Source: Patiria pectinifera
Lineage: Eukaryota > Echinodermata > Asteroidea > Valvatida > Asterinidae
Direction of reading: 5' to 3'
NCBI GenBank assembly: GCA_029964075.1
Contig: CM057138.1
Location: 8,364,932-8,428,931, forward strand
DNA: 64,000 nt
Shown: positions 49,601-55,583 of the stretch, in pieces
Numbering within the stretch: position 1 is the stretch's first letter
Layout: every line of letters begins with the position of its first letter
Made by a program: the position numbers and the translations under genes
Notes under the pieces: model-generated
Seen by the model: the letters and a program-made list of their open reading frames with translations, nothing else
Told to the model about the DNA's origin: nothing
The model's database searches: none

Positions 49601-52600
49601 CCGAGAACACGTAATATTTACTATTTTTACTTTGCGCGATTAATAGCACTTCCATTTGTTATGGGTTGGGGGTGTACCCCCAAAGCCCCCCATAGCTACG
49701 CCGCTGGCTCTCTTATTGGTCAACATGCGCCAGAAAAGAAAAATTACGGTACCTCGGAGATCAAGAATCATGAATAAATGTATTCAGTGCGTAGGAAAAG
49801 TCTAGGCAGACAATATGATTGGCTGACGACAAGCGTCGAAGTAGTAAATACGTGGACTCCAGCATAGTTTTGCGACGTGAGAGAGTCAGACTACCGTGTC
49901 TAGCGAAGATGTAGGTGCAAGGAATCAAAGGTTGCATCATTACACGGAATATGGCACCGGTGTGATCTAAAAATAACCCTTTGCATCAACAAGTTGTTTT
50001 TGGAGGTTACTTTTTTTAAGTTTAATTAAGTTTAGTTGATCATGCGTGTCTGTTTAGAACAGAAAAAATAGTCATTACTCTTATACCTTGGGAATATTAA
50101 AACCACAGCCATTGCATGAAATTAAAACGAAGCACCGAGCGTCTTGTAAACCTCAAAGCCGTTATAGCGTCCAGCATTATTCTGAAGTTTTATAAACATG
50201 CGGTCAAAGAAAATCAAGGCGTAATGTTAAATATAACGATCTTCTGGGGACAAAAATGTATTAGGCTAGGTTTGTCTCCCTCAAGACATGATAAGTACAT
50301 GTTCCTATCATGCAAATCACTTATTATAGTTTTCCCGGAAGATTTTGGAAAATGTGTACATGAATTTGTGAAAGAAGCCTTCGTTTTCGTGCAAAATAGC
50401 ATGAATGTTCCAAATCCCTGTTTCTATTTAAAAAATGATAATTCTATTTCCACGAAGGTGCATTCAGTCGTAACAAAATCAGCGTACGATTTCCCGAATG
50501 TGCACTGCATTTAGTATATTGACATTTCATTTTAGCGCAAAATCGAAGGCACATCCGCAATCCTATATTCCTTTTAATTTATCATTAATCTATTTTGCTA
50601 AATGTGCAGTCGATTTCCCGTGCAGTTTTACTTAACGTATGCCTGGTCAAGCATTGGAATTCATTTATGTGTTCACAAAAGTAACATATGAGAAATGTTT
50701 GATTGAATAATTGAATGTTTGAATATTCATGATGATTGAACTAAACCAAGTCGTGTAGCCTTTTGAAACATACCAACTATTGTGATAAATCCTATATAAA
50801 AACCTAAGCTGAAGACAATCGTTCTTATTTTTGTTCAGCATTTGCCACGAAAGCATCATATAACCAAGCAATCGAACGTATAAAATGAGAGAAAACATTA
50901 AGAAATACAGAAAGACATTAGAATACAATTAAGACAAAGATCCAGCAGTAAAATGTTCCCAGATATGCCCTGACACTTGATGTTTCTCTTTACCGTCCAA
51001 TAATATGCCTACAAGATTATTTTGGTAAGATTTATAACTTTTTCAACATTTCATTTGCCTATTTCAAATAGACCTTTGTGTATATAAGAACAACCACATT
51101 AATGATCAATTAGGCCTACAATACATTGATTAATTAATGAATCTATGAAAGCTGTATCATGATTTGTATAGGCCCGCATATTTTTAATTAAATTGAATGC
51201 AGAATATGCGAATTTAAATCATAACAAACGAAAAGGAATGTTCAATTCAGCCCGTGTCACAATAAAACATCGATTTCTTTTTGCGAATAGATTGCACATT
51301 CGTAATAATCGGCAATGCATCCGTCAAACCGAAAGCCTAATCACGTATTTGTAATCCTTTAAATGAAACGTTATGCACATTCATTTATTATTAAATCGAA
51401 TGCTAGTTATTGCGTAAATGAAACCACGATATACGTCGTTCTCAAAATCAGCGCCAAATTGAATTTCTGTTTTACAAATTCAAATGCACACTTTCCAAAA
51501 TTGTCCTGGAAAACCTTTATTACGAAATGGTTTATCATGCATAATAACGAAAATGAAGACCTTGTTTTGAAAGCAGGTGGAAGATTAAAAACAAAGTAAT
51601 GTCTAAATCTTGCCGTAAAATGTCAAATGTTTCATTTACATCAACTTAAAATCACACGTGATTTCAATTAAAAATCAATTTATACAAATACAATTAAGCC
51701 CACGTCAAAATAGATGCGGTAGGATGTTTCACAGCATGTATTTCTGTGTTTGAGGTTGCCTTTAGTCCCATGCTTTCTTCTCTATCGTCTTCCATCAGAT
51801 CTGTTGACAATGTTCTAAAGTTTGCCCCATCCACAAATAGGACGGACCTGAAGATGTAAGTGTGATACTGTTTTTTTCATATCATAATACATAAACCTCA
51901 CCAACATTCCGTCTCTTGATTGGCCGAAAACGCGTTACAGTTTTTCGCTAATTTTGCACCTGAGTGAGTTGGACTAGTATAAATCCCTCAATCAAGTGTT
52001 GTCACCTGGTGAATTAGACTGGTTACCTATCTCAATCAATGACTGTCACTTGTGACTTAGACAGCTGGGGCTGCTTGTACTTTCATGATTCACGTGTTGG
52101 CATAAATCAGTCTCCATGTGAACGGCGAAATAGTAGTTTTCATTTCCATCATTTTGCCACTACAGCTAATATCCTTCGACCCCTTGTAGCCATTCTGAAT
52201 CAGTTGACTAGGATTGTATGTTGCATGAGAGCAGCTATACTATGCTTGCCTGGTCCAGATAGACCATGGACTCAATGTACATGAACTTTTTATGGCACTT
52301 CGTCACCACTGACGGAGTGACGTGGATAAGTATTTGTGTTCAAAAATTCCTATTATAAAGACACAACAAGGTTGAACAGATAAAATATATGAACAGTCCA
52401 TGTAGGATATTCATATTTTCCCTCATCCCTTCCACAGTGAACTAGTTGGGGACGGATTTGCCCAGCCAATCAACCTATCAAAGACTGATGGAAAAATCCT
52501 GGACCACTCTGGGTTTCATTGTCACCCACTCTACCACTCACAGATTTGGCAGTGTTCACCTTGTCCCCAGGGCTTCTATGGGACGTTGTGGGACAATTGC

Positions 52601-54855
52601 GTAGCCTGTCCACCAGGTACAGTTTATTTCAATACTAAAAATCGAACACTGTTTTAATAAATGGAAAACCTGGGAAACATTTAGATTGTTTAAATTAAAC
52701 TTAGGGCTAAGCTAATTGGTTCTCTTTGTACACATTTTGCTGTTTGTATGAGGTTGTTATTCGAGGTGCACCAGATCAAAATTTAACACAAAGCTATGGT
52801 ATCTACAGACTAAACGGGGAGCCAATCCTGAACTAGAATGCTGCATGTGAAAGTGGAAAACACAGTTGATTAAAAGAATTGTCTTTGTTTTCAGGTGGAT
52901 TTTTTCAAGACGAAAGCGGGCAATTTGCCAATGATGGCCAGAGTATGAACTGTCGCAAATGTAACAACGGGACCTTCGTCACTCCAATCGCCCACCCTGG
53001 TAAACAACCTGCAGATTGCACGGTGTGCCCGACGGGTACCAACAAGAGTCTCCATGCTGGCTTCCGCGCATGTCCGTGTGTGGATAATTACTTTCGTAGA
53101 GAACGGTTCGGTGAGTGTTACCAGTGCCCAGCGGAGGGACTCAACTGCTCAGGGGAGTATCAACACCTCCTGCCTGGCTTCTGGTGGACCTGGGAGTGGG
53201 ACTTGAGTGACAACTTTCGACTATATGAACACTTTGTCCAAAATTTAGGCATAGAAAATGACTCTTATGATAAAACAACTCAGATTTTCTCGGGGGTATT
53301 ACCCAAAGTGCATCCCTGTCCGAGGCGCGAGTCCTGTTTCGTTTTAGGAGATGAAATTAACGCCACTTGTCAGAGTGGTTATGAGGGTTGGCTTTGCACC
53401 CAATGCAGCACTGGGTATTACTCCTGGCTCGACAACTGTCTGGAATGCCCCTCTTGGCAGTGGTTCTTGCTGGAAGTCCTGGTGATACTTGTAGTGATAG
53501 GTGTGCTTATTGTCATCATTGTTTGGGATCTAAACAGGAATAGCAGGGGTGATCGATCGGCAGTTGATAAGCTCCTTGCAAGGGCTAAAATTCTGCTCGG
53601 TTTCTACCAAGTTATGGGTGAGGTATTCTCCGCGCTGGATGAAATTAAGTGGCCAGGTGTCTTGAGAGAAGTTGGTTCACTTTTGCGACTGGTAGAAGCT
53701 GACGTCGTGAAGATAATCATCAGTCCACGATGTTACTTTCCCGACTTCACCTATCCTAATATTTATATCGAGTTCATATTTGGGCTGAGTTTTGTGGTGT
53801 TTGTTTTGTGTGCAGCGTTGTGTTGTTATGGTTTCACCAAGATTTACTTGTTGATCAAAGAGCCATCGTCTTTCAAAATCACACGTACTCTAACAAAAAC
53901 AAGGCAGAGGTGTAACCTGTTTGTTGTCATGCTGCTCTTCCTGTCCTATCCTAGTCTGTCAAGTGTGATATTCACGCTTCTTCCTCCTAGTTGTGACCTA
54001 TTCTACTTGGATGAGAACGACGTATTTAATGTCACGAGGCTTAGATCTGATTACTCCATTGTTTGTGAAACACAACAGCATGTTGATTTTACACACGCTG
54101 CCGAGGCAGCCCTGGCCTATGTTATTGGATTCCCGTTGTTGTTGTTTATCCTACTGTGGTGGACCAAAAAGCCTAGAGAAATTTTGTTTGTAAAGAAGTT
54201 TTTTAATGTGTGTGATTGTGCGGATTACAGTAGGCGCTCTATCAGGACCGTTGAATCAGGAGAGCGAAGCCTGCTTGATTTTCCAGGGCAGGTTCCGAAC
54301 TATCGAAGCATTAATGCGATCAATGGGCAGTCCATAAATGATAGCAGTCCACCCTGTAGGGCACCAGACGACGCACCACTTACTGCTACCGGAGAACAAG
54401 GCCGCGGCATGATCAGCTGGAAGAGCTTCCTATGTGAAAACTACAAGCCGCAGTTCTGGTACTGGGAAATCGTCGAGCTCGCCCGCAAGATCGTCCAGAC
54501 GCTCTTTGTGTTGCTCTTCGGTTATGAGGATCCCTTCACACTGTTTGCAACCATCGTCATATCCGTGGCTTTCTTGCTTATCCATTCCTCAGTCAGGCCG
54601 ATGAAGGATGATGTTGAGCACCGTCTACAGTTGTTTTCGCTGGGCTCCATCTTTTTAAACCTCTTGGTGGCGTCTTTGCTTCTGCTTCCAACTAACGAAG
54701 ATCATTCCAGTAGTGAAATTAGAAAGGAAGTTCTTGCCGTCACGCTCGTTGCACTGAATCTGAGCATCATTCTCTTTGTTTTAGGTAGGTCTATATGTTA
54801 TCCCTTGATATTTCTTTCACACTACGGGTTCTTGGCTGTGCACCTTTCATTATGA
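8936..54855 (+). CDS. LRR-ectodomain, Cys-rich, multipass membrane protein (18-exon gene)
   Basis: Predicted cell-surface protein. Exons: first exon 8936-9108 (or its copy 13144-13316), 16081-16152, 31355-31414, 32161-32229, 32827-32898, 35029-35100, 38036-38104, 38389-38451, 40069-40158, 40509-40580, 43105-43176, 43721-43798, 44490-44558, 48424-48498, 48763-48834, 51799-51855, 52438-52616, 52895-54855. They join in one frame of 3,375 nt (1,124 aa plus stop). All introns are phase 2, splitting the last codon of each repeat, except the last, which is phase 1. Order of parts: signal peptide, LRRNT (CxxCxC), about 15 LRRs, Cys-rich region resembling ephrin-receptor-like/GCC modules, then about eight hydrophobic segments in the last exon with a roughly 100-residue polar loop after the fourth. 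The LRR ectodomain suggests ligand binding or adhesion; that is inference. No rhodopsin-type motif (DRY, NPxxY) is visible, so it is not a typical LGR. An exon missed in the 15-kb second intron cannot be excluded. Confidence 0.85.
9221..9430 (+). pseudogene. LINE reverse-transcriptase C-terminal tail fragment, copy A
   Basis: Encodes RYSFLPRTTAKWNFLPTEV followed by ATSVKSFKSRL, the usual last stretch of CR1-like LINE ORF2 proteins (YSF-PRT-WN-LP-V-SFKSRL). Nothing of the RT core is present, so it is a 5'-truncated insertion. The same insert is at 13429-13638, so it predates the duplication. Confidence 0.6.
11826..12312. mobile_element. GCAGACCAGTAAA-family MITE, most complete uninterrupted copy
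   Basis: Left end GGTTGCAGACCAGTAAA, right end TTTACTGGTCTACAACC (inverted repeat with one mismatch), about 487 bp. The internal markers CGATTTGCATGCCCTC-like, AAAATGGCGATGGGC and TTGAGAGTTGAGAGTATT recur in the other copies. Only the right half survives in duplication unit 1 (about 7838-8092). Confidence 0.6.
13069..13316 (+). CDS. First coding exon, copy B (tandem duplicate)
   Basis: Same predicted protein as the exon at 8861-9108, with the same two candidate starts (13069, 13144), the same LRRNT cysteines and donor GTAAGT at 13317. It lies 2.8 kb before exon 2 and is the nearer first exon, so it may be the main one. Having no acceptor, it can only be used as an alternative first exon, and copy A transcripts would skip it. 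Confidence 0.8.
13429..13638 (+). pseudogene. LINE reverse-transcriptase C-terminal tail fragment, copy B
   Basis: Tandem-duplicate partner of the fragment at 9221-9430, with a handful of substitutions. Confidence 0.6.
16081..16152 (+). CDS. LRR exon (exon 2)
   Basis: 72 bp between an acceptor ending at 16080 and donor GTAAGT at 16153. It reads LSLDGNFIRSIPYGSLLDL..., a standard LRR continuing from the LRRNT exon. The upstream tandem duplication ends about 13 bp before it. Confidence 0.85.
16153..17064. other. Intron 2, proximal part
   Basis: No gene or clear repeat found. Short TCACAAGTC repeats occur near 16215-16260. Confidence 0.5.
17065..17450. mobile_element. GCAGACCAGTAAA-family MITE, right-truncated copy
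   Basis: Starts GCAGACCAGTAAATCGGTCC and runs through the family's internal markers as far as AAAGATGATGAAATAAGC, then gives way to the next copy. It serves as the empty-site reference for the nested insertion in that copy. Confidence 0.6.
17461..18331. mobile_element. GCAGACCAGTAAA-family MITE carrying a nested insertion
   Basis: Left end GGTGCAGACTAGTAAA, right end TTACTGGTCTGCACC. Net of the 391-bp nested element and its 8-bp duplication it is about 470 bp, matching the copy at 11826-12312. It sits head-to-tail behind the truncated copy at 17065. Confidence 0.65.
17558..17948. mobile_element. hAT MITE with perfect 8-bp target duplication
   Basis: 391 bp. The 14-bp terminal inverted repeat CAGGCGCGGTTCTA is perfect at both ends. 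ATTTGGAG lies directly on each side (17550-17557, 17949-17956). The related copy at 17065 reads straight through this point, which confirms the insertion. The interior is rich in poly-G/poly-C and has no ORF. Confidence 0.85.
18332..19316. other. Intron 2 between the MITE cluster and the foldback elements
   Basis: Only short, domainless frames; one GGGGTGGGG-type G-rich patch near 18578. Confidence 0.5.
19325..23773. repeat. 4.4-kb imperfect palindrome (foldback element 1)
   Basis: The left end GGGTCCAAAACATAAGTTCC (from about 19328) returns as its reverse complement ending near 23773. Matching blocks nest inward: 19760/23275 (GCCATATCGGC), 20085/22975 (TTTGCGACAAGGCCAC), 20345/22690 (CAGCTGCGGCTTCAGCTG-like), 20830/22180 and 21130/21860 (CATCCGCC versus GGCAGATG). 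The two arms are therefore about 2.1 kb each around a centre near 21550. Arm sequences drift apart, and both arms retain related peptide-like stretches (LERCLVCPKEIADEEP-type). No intact ORF is present. Confidence 0.8.
20743..20767 (+). repeat. Short interstitial telomere-like repeat
   Basis: TAACCCTAACCCTAAACC followed by TAATCCC: about four imperfect CCCTAA units inside the left arm of the 4.4-kb palindrome. Too short to mark a chromosome end. Confidence 0.5.
23804..24225 (-). repeat. GC-rich satellite array, left arm
   Basis: Imperfect tandem repeats of CGTCGCGTCGTGCCGTCG-type, broken by two unique blocks (about 23970-24025 and 24100-24155). It is the reverse complement of the arrays at 26846-27060 and 27228-27580. 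Open frames here (Arg/Ser/Val-rich) are repeat artefacts. Confidence 0.85.
24258..25337 (+). pseudogene. Penelope-like element reverse transcriptase, catalytic residues replaced
   Basis: 359 open codons. The layout is that of PLE RT: motif A region LNIVSMYTN (residues 34-42), motif B VAMGSECSS (100-107), motif C YRDN (136-139), then HPTRKFTSE, LDLVIYKG, HPESVFGGL, RICTHSKEF and KRGY downstream. Compared with the family pattern, the motif A Asp is Asn35 and the second motif C Asp is Asn139, so two of three metal ligands are lost and catalysis is unlikely. The N-terminus is cut off by the satellite array that ends at 24225. I see no GIY-YIG endonuclease after the ORF. The ORF is unusually long for a dead copy. 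Confidence 0.8.
26113..26545. mobile_element. Diverged copy of the 2915-3688 element core
   Basis: Shares, in order, GGAAGATACAACATTTGC, an AATGATCAAATTAT block, GGGAACCAGAC and a CATTTCTGAAAATTACAGCA block with 3070-3565. No clear ends are seen. It lies inside the spacer of the satellite-armed foldback element. Confidence 0.5.
26846..27060 (+). repeat. GC-rich satellite array, right arm, homogeneous part
   Basis: About ten head-to-tail copies of the 20-bp unit GCGACGGGCGACGGCACGAC with almost no variation. It is far more uniform than the left arm, which suggests recent expansion or conversion. Confidence 0.9.
27228..27580 (+). repeat. GC-rich satellite arrays, right arm, outer duplicated part
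   Basis: Two similar arrays (about 27228-27360 and 27452-27580), each followed by CGCAGATTTGGCGTCTATA. The arm's outer end is thus itself duplicated, with a unique block (27390-27450) in between. Confidence 0.8.
27599..29739. other. Intron 2, distal part
   Basis: No coding region recognised. The motif ATAGGTTTTCCCGGCCAATT at about 28563 recurs (43347-43375 inverted, 55455) and may be an element end. Confidence 0.45.
29740..30715 (+). repeat. Tandem duplication with a period of about 487 bp
   Basis: GATGAAAGCGATTGCCCATA occurs at about 29899 and 30386. Blocks before (TTTGTTTCCCTCATATCA) and after (GAAACTGATTAGAAAAATTC) repeat at the same spacing. The copies differ by small changes and by a poly-G run present only in the first. 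No coding potential is seen. Confidence 0.8.
31355..31414 (+). CDS. LRR exon (exon 3)
   Basis: 60 bp, acceptor GTAG at 31351-31354, donor GTAAGT at 31415. It reads NVEKNNITMPFEIPESVVNL, a short LRR with the N-I spacing and IP. It follows an intron of about 15.2 kb that is filled with transposons. Confidence 0.7.
32161..32229 (+). CDS. LRR exon (exon 4)
   Basis: 69 bp, acceptor TTTTCAG ending at 32160, donor GTAAGT at 32230. It reads FASGNQLQDIRPLVLNGVHL, an LRR with a GNQL core. Confidence 0.75.
32827..32898 (+). CDS. LRR exon (exon 5)
   Basis: 72 bp, acceptor TTGCAG ending at 32826, donor GTAAGT at 32899. It reads DFQNNHLKIIQTGTFKRCTK..., close to the LRR consensus. Confidence 0.8.
33230..34965 (+). 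repeat. CAA/CATCAA low-complexity tract
   Basis: Intron 5 holds long stretches of CATCAACAATCAA-type repeats (33230-33480, 34370-34965), including an uninterrupted (CAA)n run of about 75 bp at 34580-34655, plus CCCCAACCA arrays. Long Gln/Asn/Pro frames here are repeat artefacts. Confidence 0.9.
33509..34232 (+). repeat. 389-bp tandem repeat with CCCCAACCA minisatellite
   Basis: The segment starting ATTCCAAAATTTGTATCC occurs at 33509 and 33899 and is nearly identical up to TTTGTGGTCACCCCAACC. Each copy ends in a CCCCAACCAC array (33840-33900; 34231-34365), which is longer after the second copy and shifts to CCCCAACCGC. Confidence 0.85.
35029..35100 (+). CDS. LRR exon (exon 6)
   Basis: 72 bp, acceptor ending at 35028, donor GTAAGT at 35101. 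It reads NLAGNNISTMEHDGLAGPHN..., a full 24-residue LRR. Just upstream ends a 2-kb low-complexity tract. Confidence 0.8.
35101..35277 (+). repeat. GGGACGGGA-type G-rich tract after exon 6
   Basis: Irregular repeats of GACGGGACGGG and GGGGAGGGGAG right behind the exon 6 donor. Similar sequence resumes at about 36722-36760, so the 1.4 kb in between may be insertions into one simple-repeat tract. Confidence 0.6.
35278..36469. other. Intron 6 unique sequence
   Basis: No domain seen in either strand. It may be inserted into the surrounding GGGACGGGA tract. Confidence 0.4.
36470..36714. mobile_element. 245-bp TIR element (MITE)
   Basis: Left end GGGCCAATTTCATAGAGCTG and its reverse complement at the right end. 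The inverted similarity continues inward (GCTTAAGCACAAA, CAGGTTACC), so the whole unit is close to a hairpin. No ORF is present. Confidence 0.75.
36837..37987. mobile_element. hAT-like CAGTGGCGTAGCC elements, nested composite
   Basis: CAGTGGCGTAGCCA begins at 36837 and again at 37241. The matching inverted end CTGGCTACGCCACTG closes at 37987. GTAGTT flanks 36837 and 37987 directly. CAGTGGCGTAGCC is a well-known hAT-type terminus in animal genomes. Two starts with one end, plus an inner insertion at 37370-37910, indicate stacked insertions. Runs of G/C around 36880 and 37260 may be assembled imprecisely. Confidence 0.65.
37370..37910. mobile_element. Element nested in the CAGTGGCGTAGCC element
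   Basis: Bounded by GGGCGTCAATC near 37374 and GATTGACGCCC at 37900-37910, with CTACATGACG repeated directly on both sides (37360-37369, 37911-37920). Inside, a segment with CAGATAGCACCACAGAGCAT-like sequence and GGGCCCTTAAGCGGGCCCCG occurs twice (about 37500-37620 and 37680-37815). Confidence 0.6.
38036..38104 (+). CDS. LRR exon (exon 7)
   Basis: 69 bp, acceptor TTAAG ending at 38035, donor GTAAGT at 38105. It reads RLEHNNLTELGPNSTAGMRC.... A hAT-like element ends only about 50 bp upstream of the acceptor. Confidence 0.8.
38389..38451 (+). CDS. LRR exon (exon 8)
   Basis: 63 bp, acceptor CCACAG ending at 38388, donor GTGAGT at 38452. It reads WLFESSLKRVMSHTLAGVER, a degenerate LRR that lacks the usual Asn. 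Confidence 0.7.
39240..39414 (-). repeat. tRNA-derived SINE copy
   Basis: On the minus strand: AGCTTGGTGGTCGATGGGTA (A-box-like TGGTCGATGG), then GAGGTCGTGGTGTCGAATCC (B-box-like TCGAATCC) about 45 nt on, and a tail ending near CGTCGGTGGAGGACAAAACC. The head resembles a Ser/Leu-type tRNA with a variable arm but does not fold as a complete tRNA, and a tail follows. It is therefore SINE-like, not a tRNA gene. Confidence 0.6.
40069..40158 (+). CDS. LRR exon with extension (exon 9)
   Basis: 90 bp, acceptor TTTCAG ending at 40068, donor GTAAGT at 40159. It begins NLSYNYLEDIPPELF, a clear LRR, then carries about six extra residues (around LGEQTPRE). It is the longest of the repeat exons. Confidence 0.8.
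40509..40580 (+). CDS. LRR exon (exon 10)
   Basis: 72 bp, acceptor TCTACAG ending at 40508, donor GTAAGT at 40581. It reads NFRNNLISHVSERAFRGVGT.... A strong hairpin begins 61 bp past the exon end. Confidence 0.8.
40641..40761. repeat. Long hairpin in intron 10
   Basis: Arms of about 55 nt (40641-40696 and 40702-40761) pair almost fully. The inner 11 bp, CGGTATTGGAA with TTCCAATACCG, and GGTGGACA with TGTCCACC are exact. The loop is about 5 nt. It starts 61 bp past exon 10. Confidence 0.85.
41655..42229. repeat. Inverted repeat pair around an unknown 450-bp segment
   Basis: CAAACAGGACACTGGGATAC at about 41693 and its reverse complement at about 42178, with flanking CGCTCGTA(A/C)CCCCCGCCC also matching, about 60 bp in all. 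The interior has an ORF of about 130 codons with no recognisable domain. Probably a TIR element. Confidence 0.55.
43105..43176 (+). CDS. LRR exon (exon 11)
   Basis: 72 bp, acceptor TTTCCAG ending at 43104, donor GTAGGT at 43177. It reads ILQNNKLASVPEDLLANTTI..., a canonical LRR with a potential N-glycosylation site (NTT). Confidence 0.8.
43721..43798 (+). CDS. LRR exon (exon 12), 5' boundary uncertain
   Basis: The LRR itself (YLQRNQLTVLNDKIFKGLQS) and the donor GTGAGT at 43799 are clear. The acceptor GATGAG ending at 43720 has a poor pyrimidine tract. The better-looking CACAG just upstream (ending 43709) would bring in an in-frame stop. With 43721 the exon is 78 bp and the overall frame is kept. 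Confidence 0.65.
44490..44558 (+). CDS. LRR exon (exon 13)
   Basis: 69 bp, acceptor TTTACAG ending at 44489, donor GTGAGT at 44559. It reads MIFDNPLIEVADRLFFDTHL.., an LRR with an NPL core. Confidence 0.8.
44698..44877 (-). repeat. tRNA-derived SINE copy, degenerate
   Basis: Minus strand: AGCTCGGTGGTCGAGTGGTA (A box), no good B box, and the tail CACTGAGTATTTCAGTGTTT then ACGTCGGTGAAGGGCAGAAC. It shares head and tail with the copy at 39240-39414. Confidence 0.55.
44878..45418 (+). pseudogene. Ty3/gypsy integrase C-terminal fragment with local inversion
   Basis: 44969-45418 is open and reads YLMFGRHGRLPVDSM at its start, then LLPEERVLVRLRGLKGR, KIQDRWEATPYVVL and VLHRNAL. These are the hallmarks of the region after the integrase core in Ty3/gypsy Pol. 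The piece expected just upstream (WADYLPELCFSYNNTCHSS) is present at about 44880-44950 but on the minus strand, so a segment of about 80 bp has been inverted. No RT, RNase H or LTR is seen, so this is a dead fragment. Confidence 0.75.
45431..47290. repeat. 1.86-kb palindromic element rich in AAGATGGCGGCC motifs
   Basis: Left end GTATGTATGGGGGACCCC; right end GGGGTCCCCCATACATAC at about 47270-47288. Inverted blocks continue inward: TTAGGGTCCTAAAACACATT against AATGTGATTAAGGACCCTAA-like, CACTGTTAACATCC against GGATGTTAACAGT, and TTGCTATCATGCTTCAAATG against its complement. The arms repeat a unit of about 170 bp carrying ATGGCGGCCAA. The centre (about 46430-46660) holds a small GGCCGGTT hairpin. 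Confidence 0.8.
47295..47375 (+). repeat. SINE tail fragment
   Basis: CAGTGTTTATACGTCGGTGA then AGGGCAAAACCTAAT, the tail of the same SINE family in the opposite orientation. It lies against the right end of the palindrome at 45431-47290. A B-box-like GATTCGACTCC portion, minus strand, follows at about 47500-47560. Confidence 0.45.
48150..48316. mobile_element. GCAGACCAGTAAA-family MITE, right-end fragment
   Basis: Contains GAGAGTTGTAAGTATTTT and ends TTCACTGGTCTGCAACC, as in the right half of the other copies. It lies just upstream of exon 14. Confidence 0.5.
48424..48498 (+). CDS. LRR exon (exon 14)
   Basis: 75 bp, acceptor CTATAG ending at 48423, donor GTAAGT at 48499. It reads YMFQTNLTTIGMRPFATVNN..., an LRR with two NxT sites. 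Confidence 0.8.
48763..48834 (+). CDS. LRR exon (exon 15)
   Basis: 72 bp, acceptor ATCCAG ending at 48762, donor GTGAGT at 48835. It reads SLYGNYLESIPDDAWQDLAA..., a canonical LRR. Confidence 0.8.
48921..49385. mobile_element. Mariner-type MITE (465 bp) in intron 15
   Basis: Ends CAGGGTGAGTAATA and (reverse strand) CAGGGTGAGTCACA, extending about 38 bp to an AAATGGCAG block on both sides, and flanked by TA at 48919-48920 and 49386-49387. An internal hairpin (AAAACGAAAACAAT with its complement) lies at about 49145-49183. No transposase is visible. Confidence 0.6.
49388..51798. other. Intron 15, AT-rich
   Basis: Several 60-130-codon frames without recognisable domains; a 132-codon one at 50116-50514 has AT-driven composition. 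I do not call a gene. Confidence 0.5.
51799..51855 (+). CDS. LRR exon (exon 16)
   Basis: 57 bp, acceptor CATCAG ending at 51798, donor GTAAGT at 51856. It reads SVDNVLKFAPSTNRTDLK, a short, weakly conserved repeat that closes the LRR array. It keeps the phase-2 pattern. Confidence 0.65.
52438..52616 (+). CDS. LRR cap / start of Cys-rich region (exon 17)
   Basis: 179 bp, acceptor CCACAG ending at 52437, donor GTACAG at 52617. Here the intron phase changes from 2 to 1. The exon starts ELVGDGFAQPINLS and then turns into a Cys-rich stretch (QCSPCPQGFYG, NCVACPPG) of the kind seen in ephrin-receptor-like/GCC2-GCC3 modules. It joins smoothly to the GGFFQDESG of the last exon. Confidence 0.8.
52895..54855 (+). 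CDS. Last exon: Cys-rich region and about eight membrane helices
   Basis: An intronless 1,961-bp exon after acceptor TTTTCAG (ends 52894); stop TGA at 54853-54855. It begins with further Cys pairs (NCRKCNNGTF, CTVCPTGT, CPAEGLNCSG) up to about 53440. Hydrophobic segments lie near 53461-53527, 53779-53841, 53920-53985, 54104-54163, 54481-54530, 54538-54588, 54628-54690 and 54734-54790, with a possible ninth at the C-terminus. The polar, Ser-rich stretch at 54170-54470 is probably cytosolic. The block FWYWEIVELARK before the fifth helix resembles the C-terminal membrane part of EGF/GCC-type multipass proteins found in other invertebrates and protists. The channel-versus-receptor question is open. 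Confidence 0.85.
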
Positions 54856-55583
54856 GCTGCGGGTAATGGAAATAGGCCTAATGGAGTATTGTTAACAGAA
54901 CCATTAATATCATAAGGTACAATATGGACAAGTTTGGAATTGACATTTGGGGGAGGGAGGCTTTTGAGACATGCGTTGGATTTTTTGGGTGATTTTTTTT
55001 CATATAAAAAAAGAGAAGATTCTGAATGGGCGGGCATACGGAGAAAAAGCCCTTAAAAAGAGGCAGGGTATCCAAACCCTTTTTTTGTTAGCTGAACGGC
55101 CAGAATCATTATTTCATTTATTATTATTCATACTTGTTAGATTTTATTACTTTTTTAATTTGCGTTATTTTCCCAGTAAGCCTCATATGGTCTGGGGCAA
55201 AGGCGTTTTGGAGGCACGGATGCTGTGCTCGATTGGCGGCAGGTGTCGGTGGGCTGTGGCGTCAGTGCAATCGACCTCGTGTTTCAAGGAGCAATAGTGA
55301 AGACGGGAAACATGACGAGCCACGGAATTATGCAGATATACCCTACTCAGACATTGCAAAAGATCATATTTGAATTACAATACAAACAAGGTCATATTCT
55401 GACAACCTTGCCCGGAGTTTTCGAAAAGCTTTTCACCTGAAAGTGCTCTTTTATAGGTTTTCCCGGTTATTTTAACACTTGTATCACACTAATTCCCTAT
55501 ATCGATACTTAATTTCGTCCGCCAACATTGCCAAGCTCAATTCTCAATTTGAATTTCAAAAAAAAATTATCCGGCCCTTTATT
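54856..55583. other. 3' flank of the receptor gene
   Basis: Should contain the 3' UTR; no AATAAA is visible before the minisatellite. The ATAGGTTTTCCCGG motif is at 55454. Confidence 0.4.

Noticed and set aside
52895-54855. Assignment to leucine-rich-repeat GPCRs (LGR/relaxin receptor type)
   Set aside because: The membrane part has about eight segments, a large loop, no DRY or NPxxY, and Cys-rich modules before it; the fit is poor.
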